64,000 nucleotides of DNA from Siderastrea radians (GCA_964017195.1 OZ024895.1:13552534-13616533), one strand, 5' to 3'. Positions 1 to 7,810 are shown, counted from the stretch's first letter. Numbers and translations are program-made. Notes: generated by a model from the letters alone, not told the origin.

Positions 1-426
1 GACGTAGGTGTGTTTGCCTTGATCGTTGGTAAACCGACCTCCTTGAATGGCCGTTTCCTGGCGTCGTTGTTCCAAATGGGCAATCGTGGCTTTCATGAAA
101 CTCACGCCATCCACCACCCAATCCCAATGTTGAATGTCATTAATGAGGGTTTCAGCCGTCCCTCCTCGCGAGATCATTTCCCCGTCTTTTCCCCCTGGTT
201 TGGGATAGTCTTGGTCCCAGGACGTCGATAGGATGAACCCATCTTTTTGCACCAACTCGTACAAATTGACGTGCGTATCGGGTAAGGAAATGGCACTCAA
301 CCCCACTTGCCATCCACCTCCGGGTAACCGTAACGGTTGAGGTAAACGAATCTTGAACGAATTGGCTTGGTTGTGGGGAAATTTCCGTCGGTTGGCATGA
401 CTCGGTAACGTCACGTAGAACGACAT
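1..426 (-). CDS. Probable virion protein, M-x-FYVTL family, copy 1 (partial)
   Basis: An open frame of 142 codons runs off the left edge from an ATG at 424-426. It starts MSFYVTLPSHAN and continues with a basic/Gln-rich strand (FKIRLPQP) and a GGGWQVGLSAISLP stretch. This N-terminal pattern also opens the proteins at 441-1,484 and 6,649-7,701, so the three are paralogues. It lies 14 nt downstream of the stop of the 441-1,484 gene, on the same strand. Proteins of this type recur next to integrase genes in invertebrate virus-like elements. A capsid or penton role is a guess from that context, not from a recognised fold. The better-known reading frame in this stretch is this one; the overlapping 152-592 frame is a shadow. 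Confidence 0.7.
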   Translation of the reverse strand, partial: MSFYVTLPSHANRRKFPHNQANSFKIRLPQPLRLPGGGWQVGLSAISLPDTHVNLYELVQKDGFILSTSWDQDYPKPGGKDGEMISRGGTAETLINDIQHWDWVVDGVSFMKATIAHLEQRRQETAIQGGRFTNDQGKHTYV

Positions 427-440
427 CTTTGTCTTCTTCT

Positions 441-1484
441 TCACACCACCACCTCCCTTTTAAAGTGCAGGGTGAGGAGGGTACGTCCTTCGCCAAATTG
501 GACGAGATCCCCATTGGTTTCGGCCATTTGGGTTTCCACGATTTCCACCACTTCGTTGCGTACTGGGACATATTGAATGTGTCGAGGTTCAAAGTGGGTG
601 GTGTTTTGAGGATGGTACTTGATTTCTCGCAACAGATCCGTGATGCGAGTTCCTACCATGCTGCTGGTCCCTACATTGCAATACACGTGCAAAGGACGCA
701 CCGCGGGAAATTCCGACGAGACACGAAATTTGTCATTGAGATTCACAAACCGCCAAGGGCACGATAGACTCAGCTTCAAATAATCCCCCTCCACTTTCCA
801 AAAAGTGGGGTTGTTGCCGGCATCGCGGACATCCGTCGGGTTGGGAATGGTGGACATGCCATCCAATTCTGGCAAGAGATTCGGTCCCAATCGATACTGG
901 CCGGGAGACACTTGTTCGATCCATCCCATTTTCAGGGCTAAGGTTCTGCCCCATGACACGCGCGCCACATGTGTTTTGTAATCCACGGGCTTGGTATTCA
1001 ACAACAAATCCCCTTCCGAGCTCCATTCCAAGGTCGGGTACATTTTGACGCCATCGGGCCCCACCCATTTGTCTTTGGGTTTGATTCGTCTAGCACGTTC
1101 TTGCTGGTAACGGTAGATCAATTGGTGAAAAAAGTGCGATCCCGTCGGCGACGAGACCATCTCCTTTTTCATGTCTTGGCCCCTCACGGTCCATTCCTGC
1201 TCTTCATACCACCATGCCTCGCTCCCCCAATCGTCTATTTTAAAGTCGTGTTCGTGCCATCGTACATACAACAGAGGATGGGACTCGCCGACCAATTGTT
1301 CCTTGACCACCGGAATGGCGGGTAAGGATAAACTCACCATGCCTACCATCCATCCTCGTCCCACAAATCGAATGGGTTTCGGCAACCGGTTTCGGAACTG
1401 ATGGGCTTTGTTGCCAGGAAACTCCTTGGTACTCGCATGACTCATCAACGTCACGTAAAACGACGAGTTGGGGACGAACGTCAT
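441..1484 (-). CDS. Probable virion protein, M-x-FYVTL family, copy 2
   Basis: A 347-residue intact protein. It starts MTFVPNSSFYVTLMSHAS, then a FRNRLPKPIRF strand and a GRGWMVGMVSLSLP segment, matching the N-termini of the other two paralogues in the window. It is rich in Trp, Tyr and Pro with predicted beta-strand character, and has no signal peptide or membrane segment. The ATG at 1,482-1,484 lies 3 nt after the integrase TAA, and its stop is 14 nt before the next paralogue, so the three genes look like one minus-strand transcription unit. A structural (penton- or capsid-like) role is inferred only from context. Function is otherwise unknown. Confidence 0.75.
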   Translation of the reverse strand: MTFVPNSSFYVTLMSHASTKEFPGNKAHQFRNRLPKPIRFVGRGWMVGMVSLSLPAIPVVKEQLVGESHPLLYVRWHEHDFKIDDWGSEAWWYEEQEWTVRGQDMKKEMVSSPTGSHFFHQLIYRYQQERARRIKPKDKWVGPDGVKMYPTLEWSSEGDLLLNTKPVDYKTHVARVSWGRTLALKMGWIEQVSPGQYRLGPNLLPELDGMSTIPNPTDVRDAGNNPTFWKVEGDYLKLSLSCPWRFVNLNDKFRVSSEFPAVRPLHVYCNVGTSSMVGTRITDLLREIKYHPQNTTHFEPRHIQYVPVRNEVVEIVETQMAETNGDLVQFGEGRTLLTLHFKREVVV

Positions 1485-1487
1485 TGT

Positions 1488-2636
1488 TTAGTCGCGTCGT
1501 CGTCTTTTGGGTGGGCTTGTCTCTTTCTTTTTCTGGGGTGACTTGAGTGGGGCTGTCTTGGGTGGGCGAAGGGAGGTCACGTCTCCGCGGGCAATCCAAC
1601 TATTGTACTTGTCGGGCCACCCTTTCCACTTGACCAACCATCGATCTTTTTGACGCTTAAGTACCTTTTCGATGCGAAACACGTCGGACACGTGGACTTT
1701 TTGTAAATCCTCTTCCTAAAACGTGCCTTGGACGGGGGTGTCATCCCATTCGTGAATCTTATAGGTGGGCACGGGGCCCGGGATCACACGATGCACCACA
1801 AACACTTCTTCGGTCCAACCGGGGAGATAACCTTTTTCAAACGTCCGATGAATCTTGTTGAGACGCACCCGATCGCCTACTTTGAATTTAGGTTTTTTCT
1901 GGCTTTTCAATCGTGGGCCGTACAATCGTTTCCACACCGCTTCTTCGTTGTCCCACGTCACGTCTTGAGGGGCCATGCCAATACTTCGATGACGCGTGGC
2001 ATTGTACCCTTGCACCAACTCGGGTAAGACATCGTCAAAGCGTAAGGTGTTGGCCGCGGTAAAATACCGGTACAACCGTTCTTTCAAGGTGCGGTTAAAT
2101 CGTTCCACCACACTGGCTTTCGCATCTCCTTAGGTGGAAAAATGATGAATGCCTTGCTCGTCGAGCCATCGTTGAAAGGTCCGATTATAAAATTCTTTCC
2201 CTCGATCCGTTTGCAATCGGTTGGGTTGTCGTCGTCCTTGTTTCAAAATCTTCTCAAAGGCTTTCACTAGGGCCACGCCGGTTTTGTCTTTCAAGGGTTG
2301 CACCCACGCGTATTTCGACAAGACATCCACGACCGTCAACAAGTAGCGTAGGCCCCGATTATATTTGGCCAACGGTTGCACTTCGACTAAATCCGCGACC
2401 CATTGATCGTCCAACCCTCCCACGATCACGGGGACGGTGGGAAAACGACGACGTCGTGGTTTATGTAACGTGTAGGCCAAATCCCGTTCCAAGACCCGTT
2501 GGGCTTTTTTCAAAGGGAGACGATGGGCTTTGGCAAACCGTTGCACGCCTCCTAAACTCCCCGGGACACGAGGATCGTGGTAACGGCTCAACCATGATGG
2601 GGTGTGTTTCTTTCGAGGGGCCATACGTTCTGGCAT
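1488..2636 (-). pseudogene. Chromodomain integrase with two in-frame stops
   Basis: One continuous frame of 382 codons, from ATG 2,634-2,636 to TAA 1,488-1,490, interrupted only by TAA at 2,130-2,132 (codon 169) and TAG at 1,716-1,718 (codon 307). It has a retroviral-type DDE core: Asp82 in WVADLVEV, Asp144 in LQTDRGKEF, and Glu178 in VVERFNRT, just after the first stop. Residues 316-382 are a chromodomain (FRIEKVLKRQ, then WLVKWKGWPDKYNSWI) with a basic KR-rich tail. This architecture is typical of Polinton/adintovirus integrases, which join element ends to host DNA; the chromodomain would direct it to histone marks. The stops make it a probable pseudogene. Readthrough or sequence error cannot be excluded, because the frame is otherwise perfectly kept. 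Confidence 0.85.
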
Positions 2637-2938
2637 TCATCCCATAAGGCCGGTATGGAAGGGATGGTGTGGGGATGCGCCTTTTGAATGATTCGATACC
2701 ATCGCCACGCGTCCGGATGCGCTTTTAACCATAAGACAAACACCACCCATCGATACAGGTTACGATCCACGTGGGTTTCTTCAAAGATCTGGAGAGAGTG
2801 CGTGTCCTCGGGACAAGGAGGAATAGGGATCTTGGCCCCGGGTTGGTGATCATATAACACTTGGCACAGGGATTGATGGCATTGCCATTGCACCCGAGAC
2901 AAGACAGACTCCCACGCATCACACACAGCAGACTCCAT
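2588..2938 (-). CDS. Unknown 116-residue protein overlapping the integrase start
   Basis: ATG at 2,936-2,938; the last 49 nt overlap the integrase 5' end in another frame. The product is rich in Trp, Cys and His (WYRIIQ, ALWDECQNVWPL), with an aromatic helix around WVVFVLWLKAHPDAWRW. No family was recognised. It sits between the GRF gene and the integrase on the same strand, 34 nt after the GRF stop. The AATAAA-like run at 2,944-2,950 lies in that gap. It could be a small accessory or virion protein. The overlap is real coding overlap only if both frames are used. Confidence 0.55.
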   Translation of the reverse strand: MESAVCDAWESVLSRVQWQCHQSLCQVLYDHQPGAKIPIPPCPEDTHSLQIFEETHVDRNLYRWVVFVLWLKAHPDAWRWYRIIQKAHPHTIPSIPALWDECQNVWPLERNTPHHG

Positions 2939-2972
2939 GGCCTAAATAAAAAAATTTTATTCGTTCTCTCCT

Positions 2973-3827
2973 TTAAAAGAGGCCCCCACAGGCGAGGGTC
3001 TCGAAGCTTTTCTGCCAGTTCTCGACACTGTCACTGTACTTGGGGGGTGGTGGCGCTGGGGCCACCATCATTTCTTGACGGTTCTTGAGCTCTTGAATTT
3101 CTCGCAACAATTGTTTCTCATAGTCTGTCAGGGGTCGGTCCTCTTTCCTTCGAGGGGGCGGTCCTGGGATGTCCACGCCACGCTTGGGATACCCTTGTGC
3201 ATCACGGGTGGACAACGGGGGTTCAGCTTGTTGGTCGGCTTTTTTGGGGGGATGGTCATGAAACCAGCTCCAGTACTTGGGACCCAAGGGTTGATCGGCC
3301 CATCGGAAGAAGCCACACGTTTTCTTGGAACAATTCAGAAACAAGCGATCGGGGTTCTGGGTCGAATGGCTCTGTTGTAGCGTGGCGGGTTCACGGCAAA
3401 AGCATTGCAAACAAGTCCACATGTCCAACACTTCTGGATGAGGTTGACTATACACGGCTTTCATATAGTCTGGGGCTTGATCTTGACCACAAAACAGCAA
3501 ACAGGGTTGCATGGGACATTTCACATACTTCCATCCCTTTTGAGATTCTCGTGCCTCCAAACGCACGTCATGGCAAGGGCACACCATCGTGTCCACCGAA
3601 CTGGGAGGGCCTTGGGCATACGGTACGATGTATTCAGGCGGGGATGTCTGGGGGGACACCATGTTATTCAATTCTTTCATCATATCTTCCACCGCAGCTC
3701 GGGTGTCTTCCACGACCTCGCGTACCACCGGATCACAGTCCACGGGCGTCATCGTTTGAATGGTGTTCTTCTTCTTCTTCTTCCCCGGAGGGTGGTCGCT
3801 TGGCTTTCTCTTCCGATCGACTGACAT
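2973..3827 (-). CDS. Nuclear GRF-type zinc-finger protein
   Basis: A 284-residue protein. The start is taken at ATG 3,825-3,827 rather than an upstream TTG. Residues 5-21 form a basic nuclear-localisation-like stretch (RKRK, then KKKKKN). Two Cys-rich modules follow. The first (about residues 82-115) has CPCH, KCPMQPC and LFCG. The second (about 138-180) has CLQCFC, LNCSKKTCGFFRW. The second fits the GRF zinc-finger pattern (C-x-C, then C-x5-C-x-F-x-W), known from DNA-processing proteins such as topoisomerase III, NEIL3 and APE2, where it binds single-stranded nucleic acid. The C-terminus has a short coiled coil (about 240-260) and a Pro-rich tail. It shares a bidirectional promoter with the SLOG gene. 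A role in replication or single-strand binding is inferred. Confidence 0.7.
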   Translation of the reverse strand: MSVDRKRKPSDHPPGKKKKKNTIQTMTPVDCDPVVREVVEDTRAAVEDMMKELNNMVSPQTSPPEYIVPYAQGPPSSVDTMVCPCHDVRLEARESQKGWKYVKCPMQPCLLFCGQDQAPDYMKAVYSQPHPEVLDMWTCLQCFCREPATLQQSHSTQNPDRLFLNCSKKTCGFFRWADQPLGPKYWSWFHDHPPKKADQQAEPPLSTRDAQGYPKRGVDIPGPPPRRKEDRPLTDYEKQLLREIQELKNRQEMMVAPAPPPPKYSDSVENWQKSFETLACGGLF

Positions 3828-4034
3828 CGTGCTCAAAGATTTTCAGCCACCCATGCCTTTTTTATATCCATGACCCTTGACTGTCATTGGTCAGCTTCTC
3901 ATGACCCTATAAGGACGTCTCATCTTCTCATTGGTCAGCTTTTCCCTATCCAAATAAGGACCTCTTGTTTTCCCATTGGTCAGGTGTCCCTATTTAAGGA
4001 GCTCCCTTGGTCTCTAGATCGTCATTCTCAAAGT
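3828..4034. promoter_or_regulatory. Bidirectional promoter with three tandem CCAAT/TATA-like modules
   Basis: Three copies of a 44-45 bp module lead into the SLOG gene. CATTGGTCAG occurs at 3,885, 3,929 and 3,974, each followed 10-15 nt later by a CCCTAT...AAGGA block (3,905-3,915; 3,944-3,960; 3,988-4,000). ATTGG is an inverted CCAAT box, and the last block contains TATTTAAG, a TATA-like element 35-45 nt before the ATG at 4,035. On the other strand TATAAAAA (3,858-3,866) lies about 30 nt before the GRF ATG. Sequence is seen directly; promoter function is inferred. Confidence 0.65.
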
Positions 4035-4730
4035 ATGCCCCCCAACATCGACATGATCGGAGAACACGATGTGGATGCCTTGGAACTGCAGATTGGTCAT
4101 GGCCATGTGGTGTACACTGGGGGAGCCAGAGGTACCGATGAACTCGTCGAAGAACTGGGTAAACAGTTTGGGATGCAAGTCGAAGTCCTAGTCCCCCCGA
4201 ACCATCCTCGAGCGACCTTCATCACCCCGTCCACCGTGGAAGTTTTGATGCTGGCCAACCCTCATCTTCACCAAGCGGCGGAGAAACTAGGCAAACAGAT
4301 GCCTAGTCATTTTTACACCCTGCAATTGCTGCAACGCAATTATCAAATTGCCAAGAAAGCCCATACCCTCTATGCCTTTGGTATCTTGGAACAGGATCAT
4401 AAACGCGTGAAAGGGGGCACCGGTTGGACCGTGCAATTGGCCATGGATCAAGGCAAACCCGTCTATCTCTTTGACATACCCAGTCAATCATGGTACCGCT
4501 CGGACCATTACTACCAAGTCAACGAGAATGCCGCCACCCTGGTCACTGGCAGTCAATTTGTCCCTTGGGGACCCAAAAAGCCCACCCTTCATCAAAGCAG
4601 TGCTATCGTGGGATCCCGGGATGTGGACGACCAAACCCGAGCCGAAATTCAAGCCTTATTCAACCGCACGTTCTGTCTCCCCGAGAACATTGATCAATTA
4701 CGCCTGGAACTGGAAGACGTTCATTTGTAA
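4035..4730 (+). CDS. SLOG (YpsA/LOG/DprA-like Rossmann) nucleotide-binding protein
   Basis: A 231-residue protein. The ATG at 4,035 was chosen because it follows the TATA-like block; the same frame is open upstream but runs through the promoter repeats. The N-terminal part has VVYTGGARGTDELVEELG, the classic SLOG glycine-rich loop. It is followed by VEVLVPPNHPR, NYQIAKKAHTLYAFG, and VKGGTGWTVQLAMDQGKPVYLFD, the second conserved GGTG block. SLOG domains bind nucleotides or nucleotide-derived ligands (LOG phosphoribohydrolases, DprA, TRPM2 N-terminus, ThsA of bacterial Thoeris). No fused second domain is visible, so a free-standing enzyme or sensor is likely. This gene is not part of the usual Polinton core. 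The substrate is unknown. Confidence 0.75.
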   Translation: MPPNIDMIGEHDVDALELQIGHGHVVYTGGARGTDELVEELGKQFGMQVEVLVPPNHPRATFITPSTVEVLMLANPHLHQAAEKLGKQMPSHFYTLQLLQRNYQIAKKAHTLYAFGILEQDHKRVKGGTGWTVQLAMDQGKPVYLFDIPSQSWYRSDHYYQVNENAATLVTGSQFVPWGPKKPTLHQSSAIVGSRDVDDQTRAEIQALFNRTFCLPENIDQLRLELEDVHL

Positions 4731-4979
4731 TGTTTTTAGTTTTTACTTTTTGAATTGTACATAGCCATTTTTAGTTTTTATTTTTCCAATTTGTAAATAG
4801 GTGCGCCCCACCCCGCGTGGCAAAGAACACAGACAACCCTTTGTAAAAAACATCCACTCTTTTTTAATTAAAAAATAAAAACTGACAACACTGGTTTTGC
4901 ACTAGGGTCATAAATAAATGTCTCTTGACTCACAGCAGTCTTGACTCACAATAAAAAAACTCAACAGAAATAAAAATGT
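4731..4979. terminator. Convergent 3' ends with poly(A) signals
   Basis: AT-rich spacer between the SLOG gene (+) and the 4,980-5,498 gene (-). AATAAA occurs on the plus strand at about 4,873, 4,910 and 4,950. TTTATT, the reverse-strand signal, occurs near 4,778. TTTTTAGTTTTTA is repeated at about 4,735 and 4,769, and TTGACTCACA is repeated at about 4,925 and 4,941. No gene is seen. Confidence 0.5.
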
Positions 4980-5498
4980 TCATTGTCCTAAACAACGCCT
5001 TACGGTCTCCCTGGCTTCCCTCTCCATCTGTTCCATGCGCCGGTACTCCTCTCTTTGTTTCAGCATTTCTTTGAAAAAATAAGACACAGTCCCCCATTCA
5101 TCCTCTTTATGCACGAGGGGCAAGTGCTCCGCTAAGTACTGGTCGAGTTCTCTAAAATCTGCCAGCGTGATCGGCCAATACTTCTCCTCCGTGGTAAACA
5201 CCAACCAATTGTAAATCCACGGGACGACTTTCTGCACAAGCTTTTTCTTTAACAGGCGGTAGGTCACAGTTTGCAGAGGCAGACCGTTCTCCGTCTCGAC
5301 GAAACACAAAAAAAATAAGCGAAGAATCGCGGCCACGCGCCAGCGGTTCAGGGGGCGCCATGCTTCCTCTCGTCTCTCATACATGGCCATGGTATGGCGT
5401 TCCACCGGCGTCCTCTCCACTCTCCTCCTCAACACCTCTTCTCCTCCCACATTAACCTCACTTGACATGGAACCCAAGGGCCTTCTCGTTTTCACCAT
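4980..5498 (-). CDS. Unknown 172-residue helical protein
   Basis: ATG at 5,496-5,498 gives 172 residues; the open frame continues upstream, but that part contains the TATA-like TATATAA (5,576-5,582), so it is probably not translated. The protein is Arg/Glu-rich and mostly helical, with a hydrophobic helix (VAAILRLFFLCFV, about residues 55-67) and a C-terminal charged coiled coil (REEYRRMEQMEREARETVRR). No family was recognised. It lies between divergent and convergent neighbours in the virus-like element and has its own promoter. A role in virion assembly or host interaction would be speculation. Confidence 0.6.
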   Translation of the reverse strand: MVKTRRPLGSMSSEVNVGGEEVLRRRVERTPVERHTMAMYERREEAWRPLNRWRVAAILRLFFLCFVETENGLPLQTVTYRLLKKKLVQKVVPWIYNWLVFTTEEKYWPITLADFRELDQYLAEHLPLVHKEDEWGTVSYFFKEMLKQREEYRRMEQMEREARETVRRCLGQ

Positions 5499-5754
5499 TT
5501 TTTCCAGCACCAACTGACATAAGTCACCAAGGACCGGCTCAAAGCTAAGAGTGACGTCCTGGGGCCTCCCTTGACTTATATACCCCGATCCGCGCAATGC
5601 CTGATGGTCTATCTAAGGAGGGGGGAGGGGGGTCCCCCCACCCCGTCCCCTCCCAAAGCATCATGGGGGCTCCTTCTCATTGGGCCTTACCCTCCCACGT
5701 GACCCCTTTGTTTCTCTATAAAAAACCCACCGTCCCCCTCCATGTTTCACACCC
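5499..5754. promoter_or_regulatory. Divergent promoter for the 4,980 (-) gene and the 5,755 (+) gene cluster
   Basis: On the plus strand CATTGGG (5,678), an E-box CACGTG (5,696-5,701) and TATAAAA (5,717-5,723) precede the ATG at 5,755 by 77, 54 and 32 nt. On the minus strand TATATAA (5,576-5,582) precedes the ATG at 5,498. The order CCAAT, then TATA matches the 3,885-4,000 promoter, and the E-box is shared with the 69-bp repeats at 7,811. A G/C-rich stretch (5,617-5,650) separates the two promoters. Confidence 0.55.
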
Positions 5755-5952
5755 ATGGATGATCCAGTCCTCAGTCCAGAAGCCCAACAAGTGATTGATC
5801 GTCTACGCACCTTGTTGTCTCAACTGGAAAAAGACTTGGAGGACATCCGTTTCAAAGCTTCTTATTTTGAACTGCTTCGTCTTCACAGTGAAAAACGTCT
5901 CAGTCCTAACGAATTGTGTTCATTAACCTTGAAAAACTTCTACCGGTGGTAA
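5755..5952 (+). CDS. Small helical protein, tandem paralogue 1
   Basis: A 65-residue protein in a good start context (ACCCATGG), 32 nt after a TATA box. It begins MDDPVLSPEAQQVIDRLRTL and ends in EKRLSPNELCSLTLKNFYRW. It is amphipathic and mostly helical. It aligns with the next gene: SPEA near the N-terminus, a R-L heptad-like helix, an L-x2-L-R-L/S-R-L-R segment, then a T/S-x2-E-x2-x-L-T ending. The two therefore arose by tandem duplication. A small death-fold or coiled-coil adaptor is possible, but no family is recognised. Its TAA directly abuts the next ATG. Confidence 0.7.
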   Translation: MDDPVLSPEAQQVIDRLRTLLSQLEKDLEDIRFKASYFELLRLHSEKRLSPNELCSLTLKNFYRW

Positions 5953-6150
5953 ATGGGCGACAAGATCAGTCCGGAAGCCGTGAAAATCCTACAACGTTTA
6001 GGACAAATCCGAAAACAAATCCTAGACCTGGTCCAACCTTTGCGTTACCAACTCCCTTACCAAGAAGTGTCTCGACTCCGTCAGGAAGGCATCATCACCC
6101 TCACCGAATTTCAGCTCTTGACCAATCCACTCTTTGATCCTTTGGCCTGA
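5953..6150 (+). CDS. Small helical protein, tandem paralogue 2
   Basis: 65 residues, the same length as the preceding gene. It begins MGDKISPEAVKILQRLG and ends in TLTEFQLLTNPLFDPLA. The ATG follows the upstream TAA with no spacer, and its TGA overlaps the ATG of the RING gene (TGATG at 6,148-6,152). Three frames in such contact imply translation from one mRNA by reinitiation, or an unrecognised alternative. Function is unknown. The conserved SPEA start and helix spacing shared with its neighbour are the only clues. Confidence 0.7.
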   Translation: MGDKISPEAVKILQRLGQIRKQILDLVQPLRYQLPYQEVSRLRQEGIITLTEFQLLTNPLFDPLA

Positions 6151-6545
6151 TGGCGCAATCCAAACCCTGTGTGATCTGTTTGACACCTCTCGCCAATTAT
6201 ACCACGTTGAGGTGTTGTGGTCAACCTTGTCATGTCGCCTGTGCCAACAAATGTCGACGGAACGGTCAGAACTACCTATGCGCTAGCTGCCGGGTTCCTC
6301 TTGTCGTCCTTGAAGTCCTCCATGAAGAATGGAAAGAAGACCCGGAGTTTGTAAAGAAAGTGAAGGACGAATGGAAAGACAATCCTTTATGGTATGGCCT
6401 TTGCAATCAAGACAGTCACGTCCTGGAAGGATTTTGGGGAGAACTGCGCGATCCCTATGAGCCCCACCGCAAAACCCTCTACTTTCTGGGTCACACCAAA
6501 ACCCAAGCCATTTCACGGATGAAAACCTGCATCAGCTTCTCGTAA
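6150..6545 (+). CDS. RING-type zinc-finger protein (putative E3 ligase)
   Basis: 131 residues. Residues 7-48 hold a compact Cys/His cluster: CVIC, then RCCGQPCHVACANKC, then CASCR. This fits a RING or RING-like cross-brace, although spacing in the first loop is short. The rest is rich in Trp, Glu and Lys (HEEWKEDPEFVKKVKDEWKDNPLWYG) and ends with a TLYFLGHTKTQAISRMKTC segment. RING proteins transfer ubiquitin to targets; large DNA viruses often encode them. Third gene of the tight tricistron begun at 5,755. AATAAA at 6,601-6,606 is the likely 3' processing signal. Ligase activity is inferred. Confidence 0.7.
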   Translation: MAQSKPCVICLTPLANYTTLRCCGQPCHVACANKCRRNGQNYLCASCRVPLVVLEVLHEEWKEDPEFVKKVKDEWKDNPLWYGLCNQDSHVLEGFWGELRDPYEPHRKTLYFLGHTKTQAISRMKTCISFS

Positions 6546-6648
6546 AAAGGACCTTGGACTCATTTATTTTTTCTACTTGTTGTCAACAAAAAGAAGGACC
6601 AATAAAGTCTGTTCCATGACACTTTATTGTTTTGTGATCTTCATTTGT
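6546..6648. terminator. Convergent poly(A) region
   Basis: AATAAA at 6,601-6,606 serves the plus-strand cluster. TTTATT at 6,563-6,568 and near 6,623 gives AATAAA on the minus strand for the 6,649-7,701 gene. The signals overlap, so the two transcripts probably overlap at their 3' ends. Confidence 0.5.
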
Positions 6649-7701
6649 TCATGTTCGTTGACTTTTTCGGGAGAGTTGAAGGGTGACAATGGTTCGGCCT
6701 TGTTTCAACGGAGCCGGCTGTCCGTCGGCTGTTTGAATGTCCATGGCAATGCTGTCAAAGATGGTCTTGCCAAGAGGAAAATACATCCGTTGCCTGGTAT
6801 CAAATTGATGATCGGTATTGCCGGCATCCAAGGTACGTAACAAGCCTTTTTCTTGATTTCCCACAATGCTCGGTGCCACCAGATCCGTGTAAATCATCAA
6901 TGGTTGTTGTCCTTGTTGCGGTTTGACCGTGGGCGTACTGGGAAAGGGTTGTCGACTCAAATTCGGACCCAAGAAGAAGTAATAATCAAAGTCGGGGTGG
7001 GTAAAACTGACGGAGACATGCCCGAACGGGGGATATTTGGCTACAGGACCGGTGGTTGGTTCCCATTTATGGCGATCGTTGTAATCCACGATATGTTTCA
7101 CCAGATAATTCTTTTCTTGGACAATGCGTTCCGCGGGCGTTCCATCTTTGACCAATCCCATCAGGCCAGCCAATTTCCATTCCATTTCAAATTGCATGTT
7201 GGTCGGTATGAGGACATACAACGAATCTAATTCAGGGGCCACGCCCTTATTGGTGATTTTCACGTAGGGTTGAGCCAGGTTAAGCGCGGCTAGTTGTTGT
7301 CGTTTCGCTTGATCGTCCACATCCATTTTGGCTATATCCATCATGACTTCCATGTGTTGTTTTTCCATTTCGTAGGCGATGGCAATCCAGGCTTCTTTCA
7401 AAGTGTGGTAATACCCTGGCGGTAAATAAATTTGTTTGGTGACTTTCAGGGGCGCCGTGCCATCCGCCCGTTTTGGCATGTATTTGATATCTGTTTTCAT
7501 CCAATGTTTTTGACTATCTTCTTGCGTCCAATTCTGCTTGGTTTGATCTTCCAAGGATTGATTAAACCCCGGGTGGGAGATATGCACCAACGCCACTTCC
7601 CAATCATCTTCCACCAAATAATGGGAACGAGGCAGTCGCGCCGTAAATTTTTGCCCCGTGCCTTGTGCTTGATCACTGAGCAGAGTGATGTAAAAACTCA
7701 T
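6649..7701 (-). CDS. Probable virion protein, M-x-FYVTL family, copy 3
   Basis: An intact 350-residue protein starting MSFYITLLSDQAQ, followed by FTARLPRSHYLVEDDWEVALVHISHP. The motif order (M-x-FY-x-TL; F-x-x-RLP; W-x-V-x-L-x-x-I-x-x-P) matches the copies at 1-426 and 441-1,484. No signal peptide or transmembrane helix is seen; the sequence alternates short polar strands with Trp/Tyr-rich loops, as expected for a beta-sandwich virion protein. It has its own promoter (TATAAAAG at 7,732-7,739). It is separated from the other two copies by 5 kb and strongly diverged, so the duplication is old. The structural role is inferred from genomic context. Confidence 0.75.
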   Translation of the reverse strand: MSFYITLLSDQAQGTGQKFTARLPRSHYLVEDDWEVALVHISHPGFNQSLEDQTKQNWTQEDSQKHWMKTDIKYMPKRADGTAPLKVTKQIYLPPGYYHTLKEAWIAIAYEMEKQHMEVMMDIAKMDVDDQAKRQQLAALNLAQPYVKITNKGVAPELDSLYVLIPTNMQFEMEWKLAGLMGLVKDGTPAERIVQEKNYLVKHIVDYNDRHKWEPTTGPVAKYPPFGHVSVSFTHPDFDYYFFLGPNLSRQPFPSTPTVKPQQGQQPLMIYTDLVAPSIVGNQEKGLLRTLDAGNTDHQFDTRQRMYFPLGKTIFDSIAMDIQTADGQPAPLKQGRTIVTLQLSRKSQRT

Positions 7702-7760
7702 CGTGACTACTCCCTCACCTAGGGTTTACCCTTTTATACCTCCCCTCGCTGCCCAACTTG
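7702..7760 (-). promoter_or_regulatory. TATA promoter of the 7,701 gene
   Basis: GGTATAAAAG reads on the minus strand at 7,731-7,740, about 30 nt before the ATG at 7,699-7,701. The expected start site would leave a leader of only a few nucleotides. Confidence 0.65.
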
Positions 7761-7810
7761 GACTTTGGACTTTGCGCCCGCGTTTTCTCCGCGGTTTGAC
7801 TTCCCCTTGA

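Noticed and set aside
152..592. 146-codon minus-strand frame at the left edge
   Set aside because: Shadow of the real virion-like gene (1-426, minus, another frame), which has the MSFYVTL start shared with its paralogues.
2144..2647. Plus-strand frames over the integrase
   Set aside because: Shadows of the integrase on the other strand.
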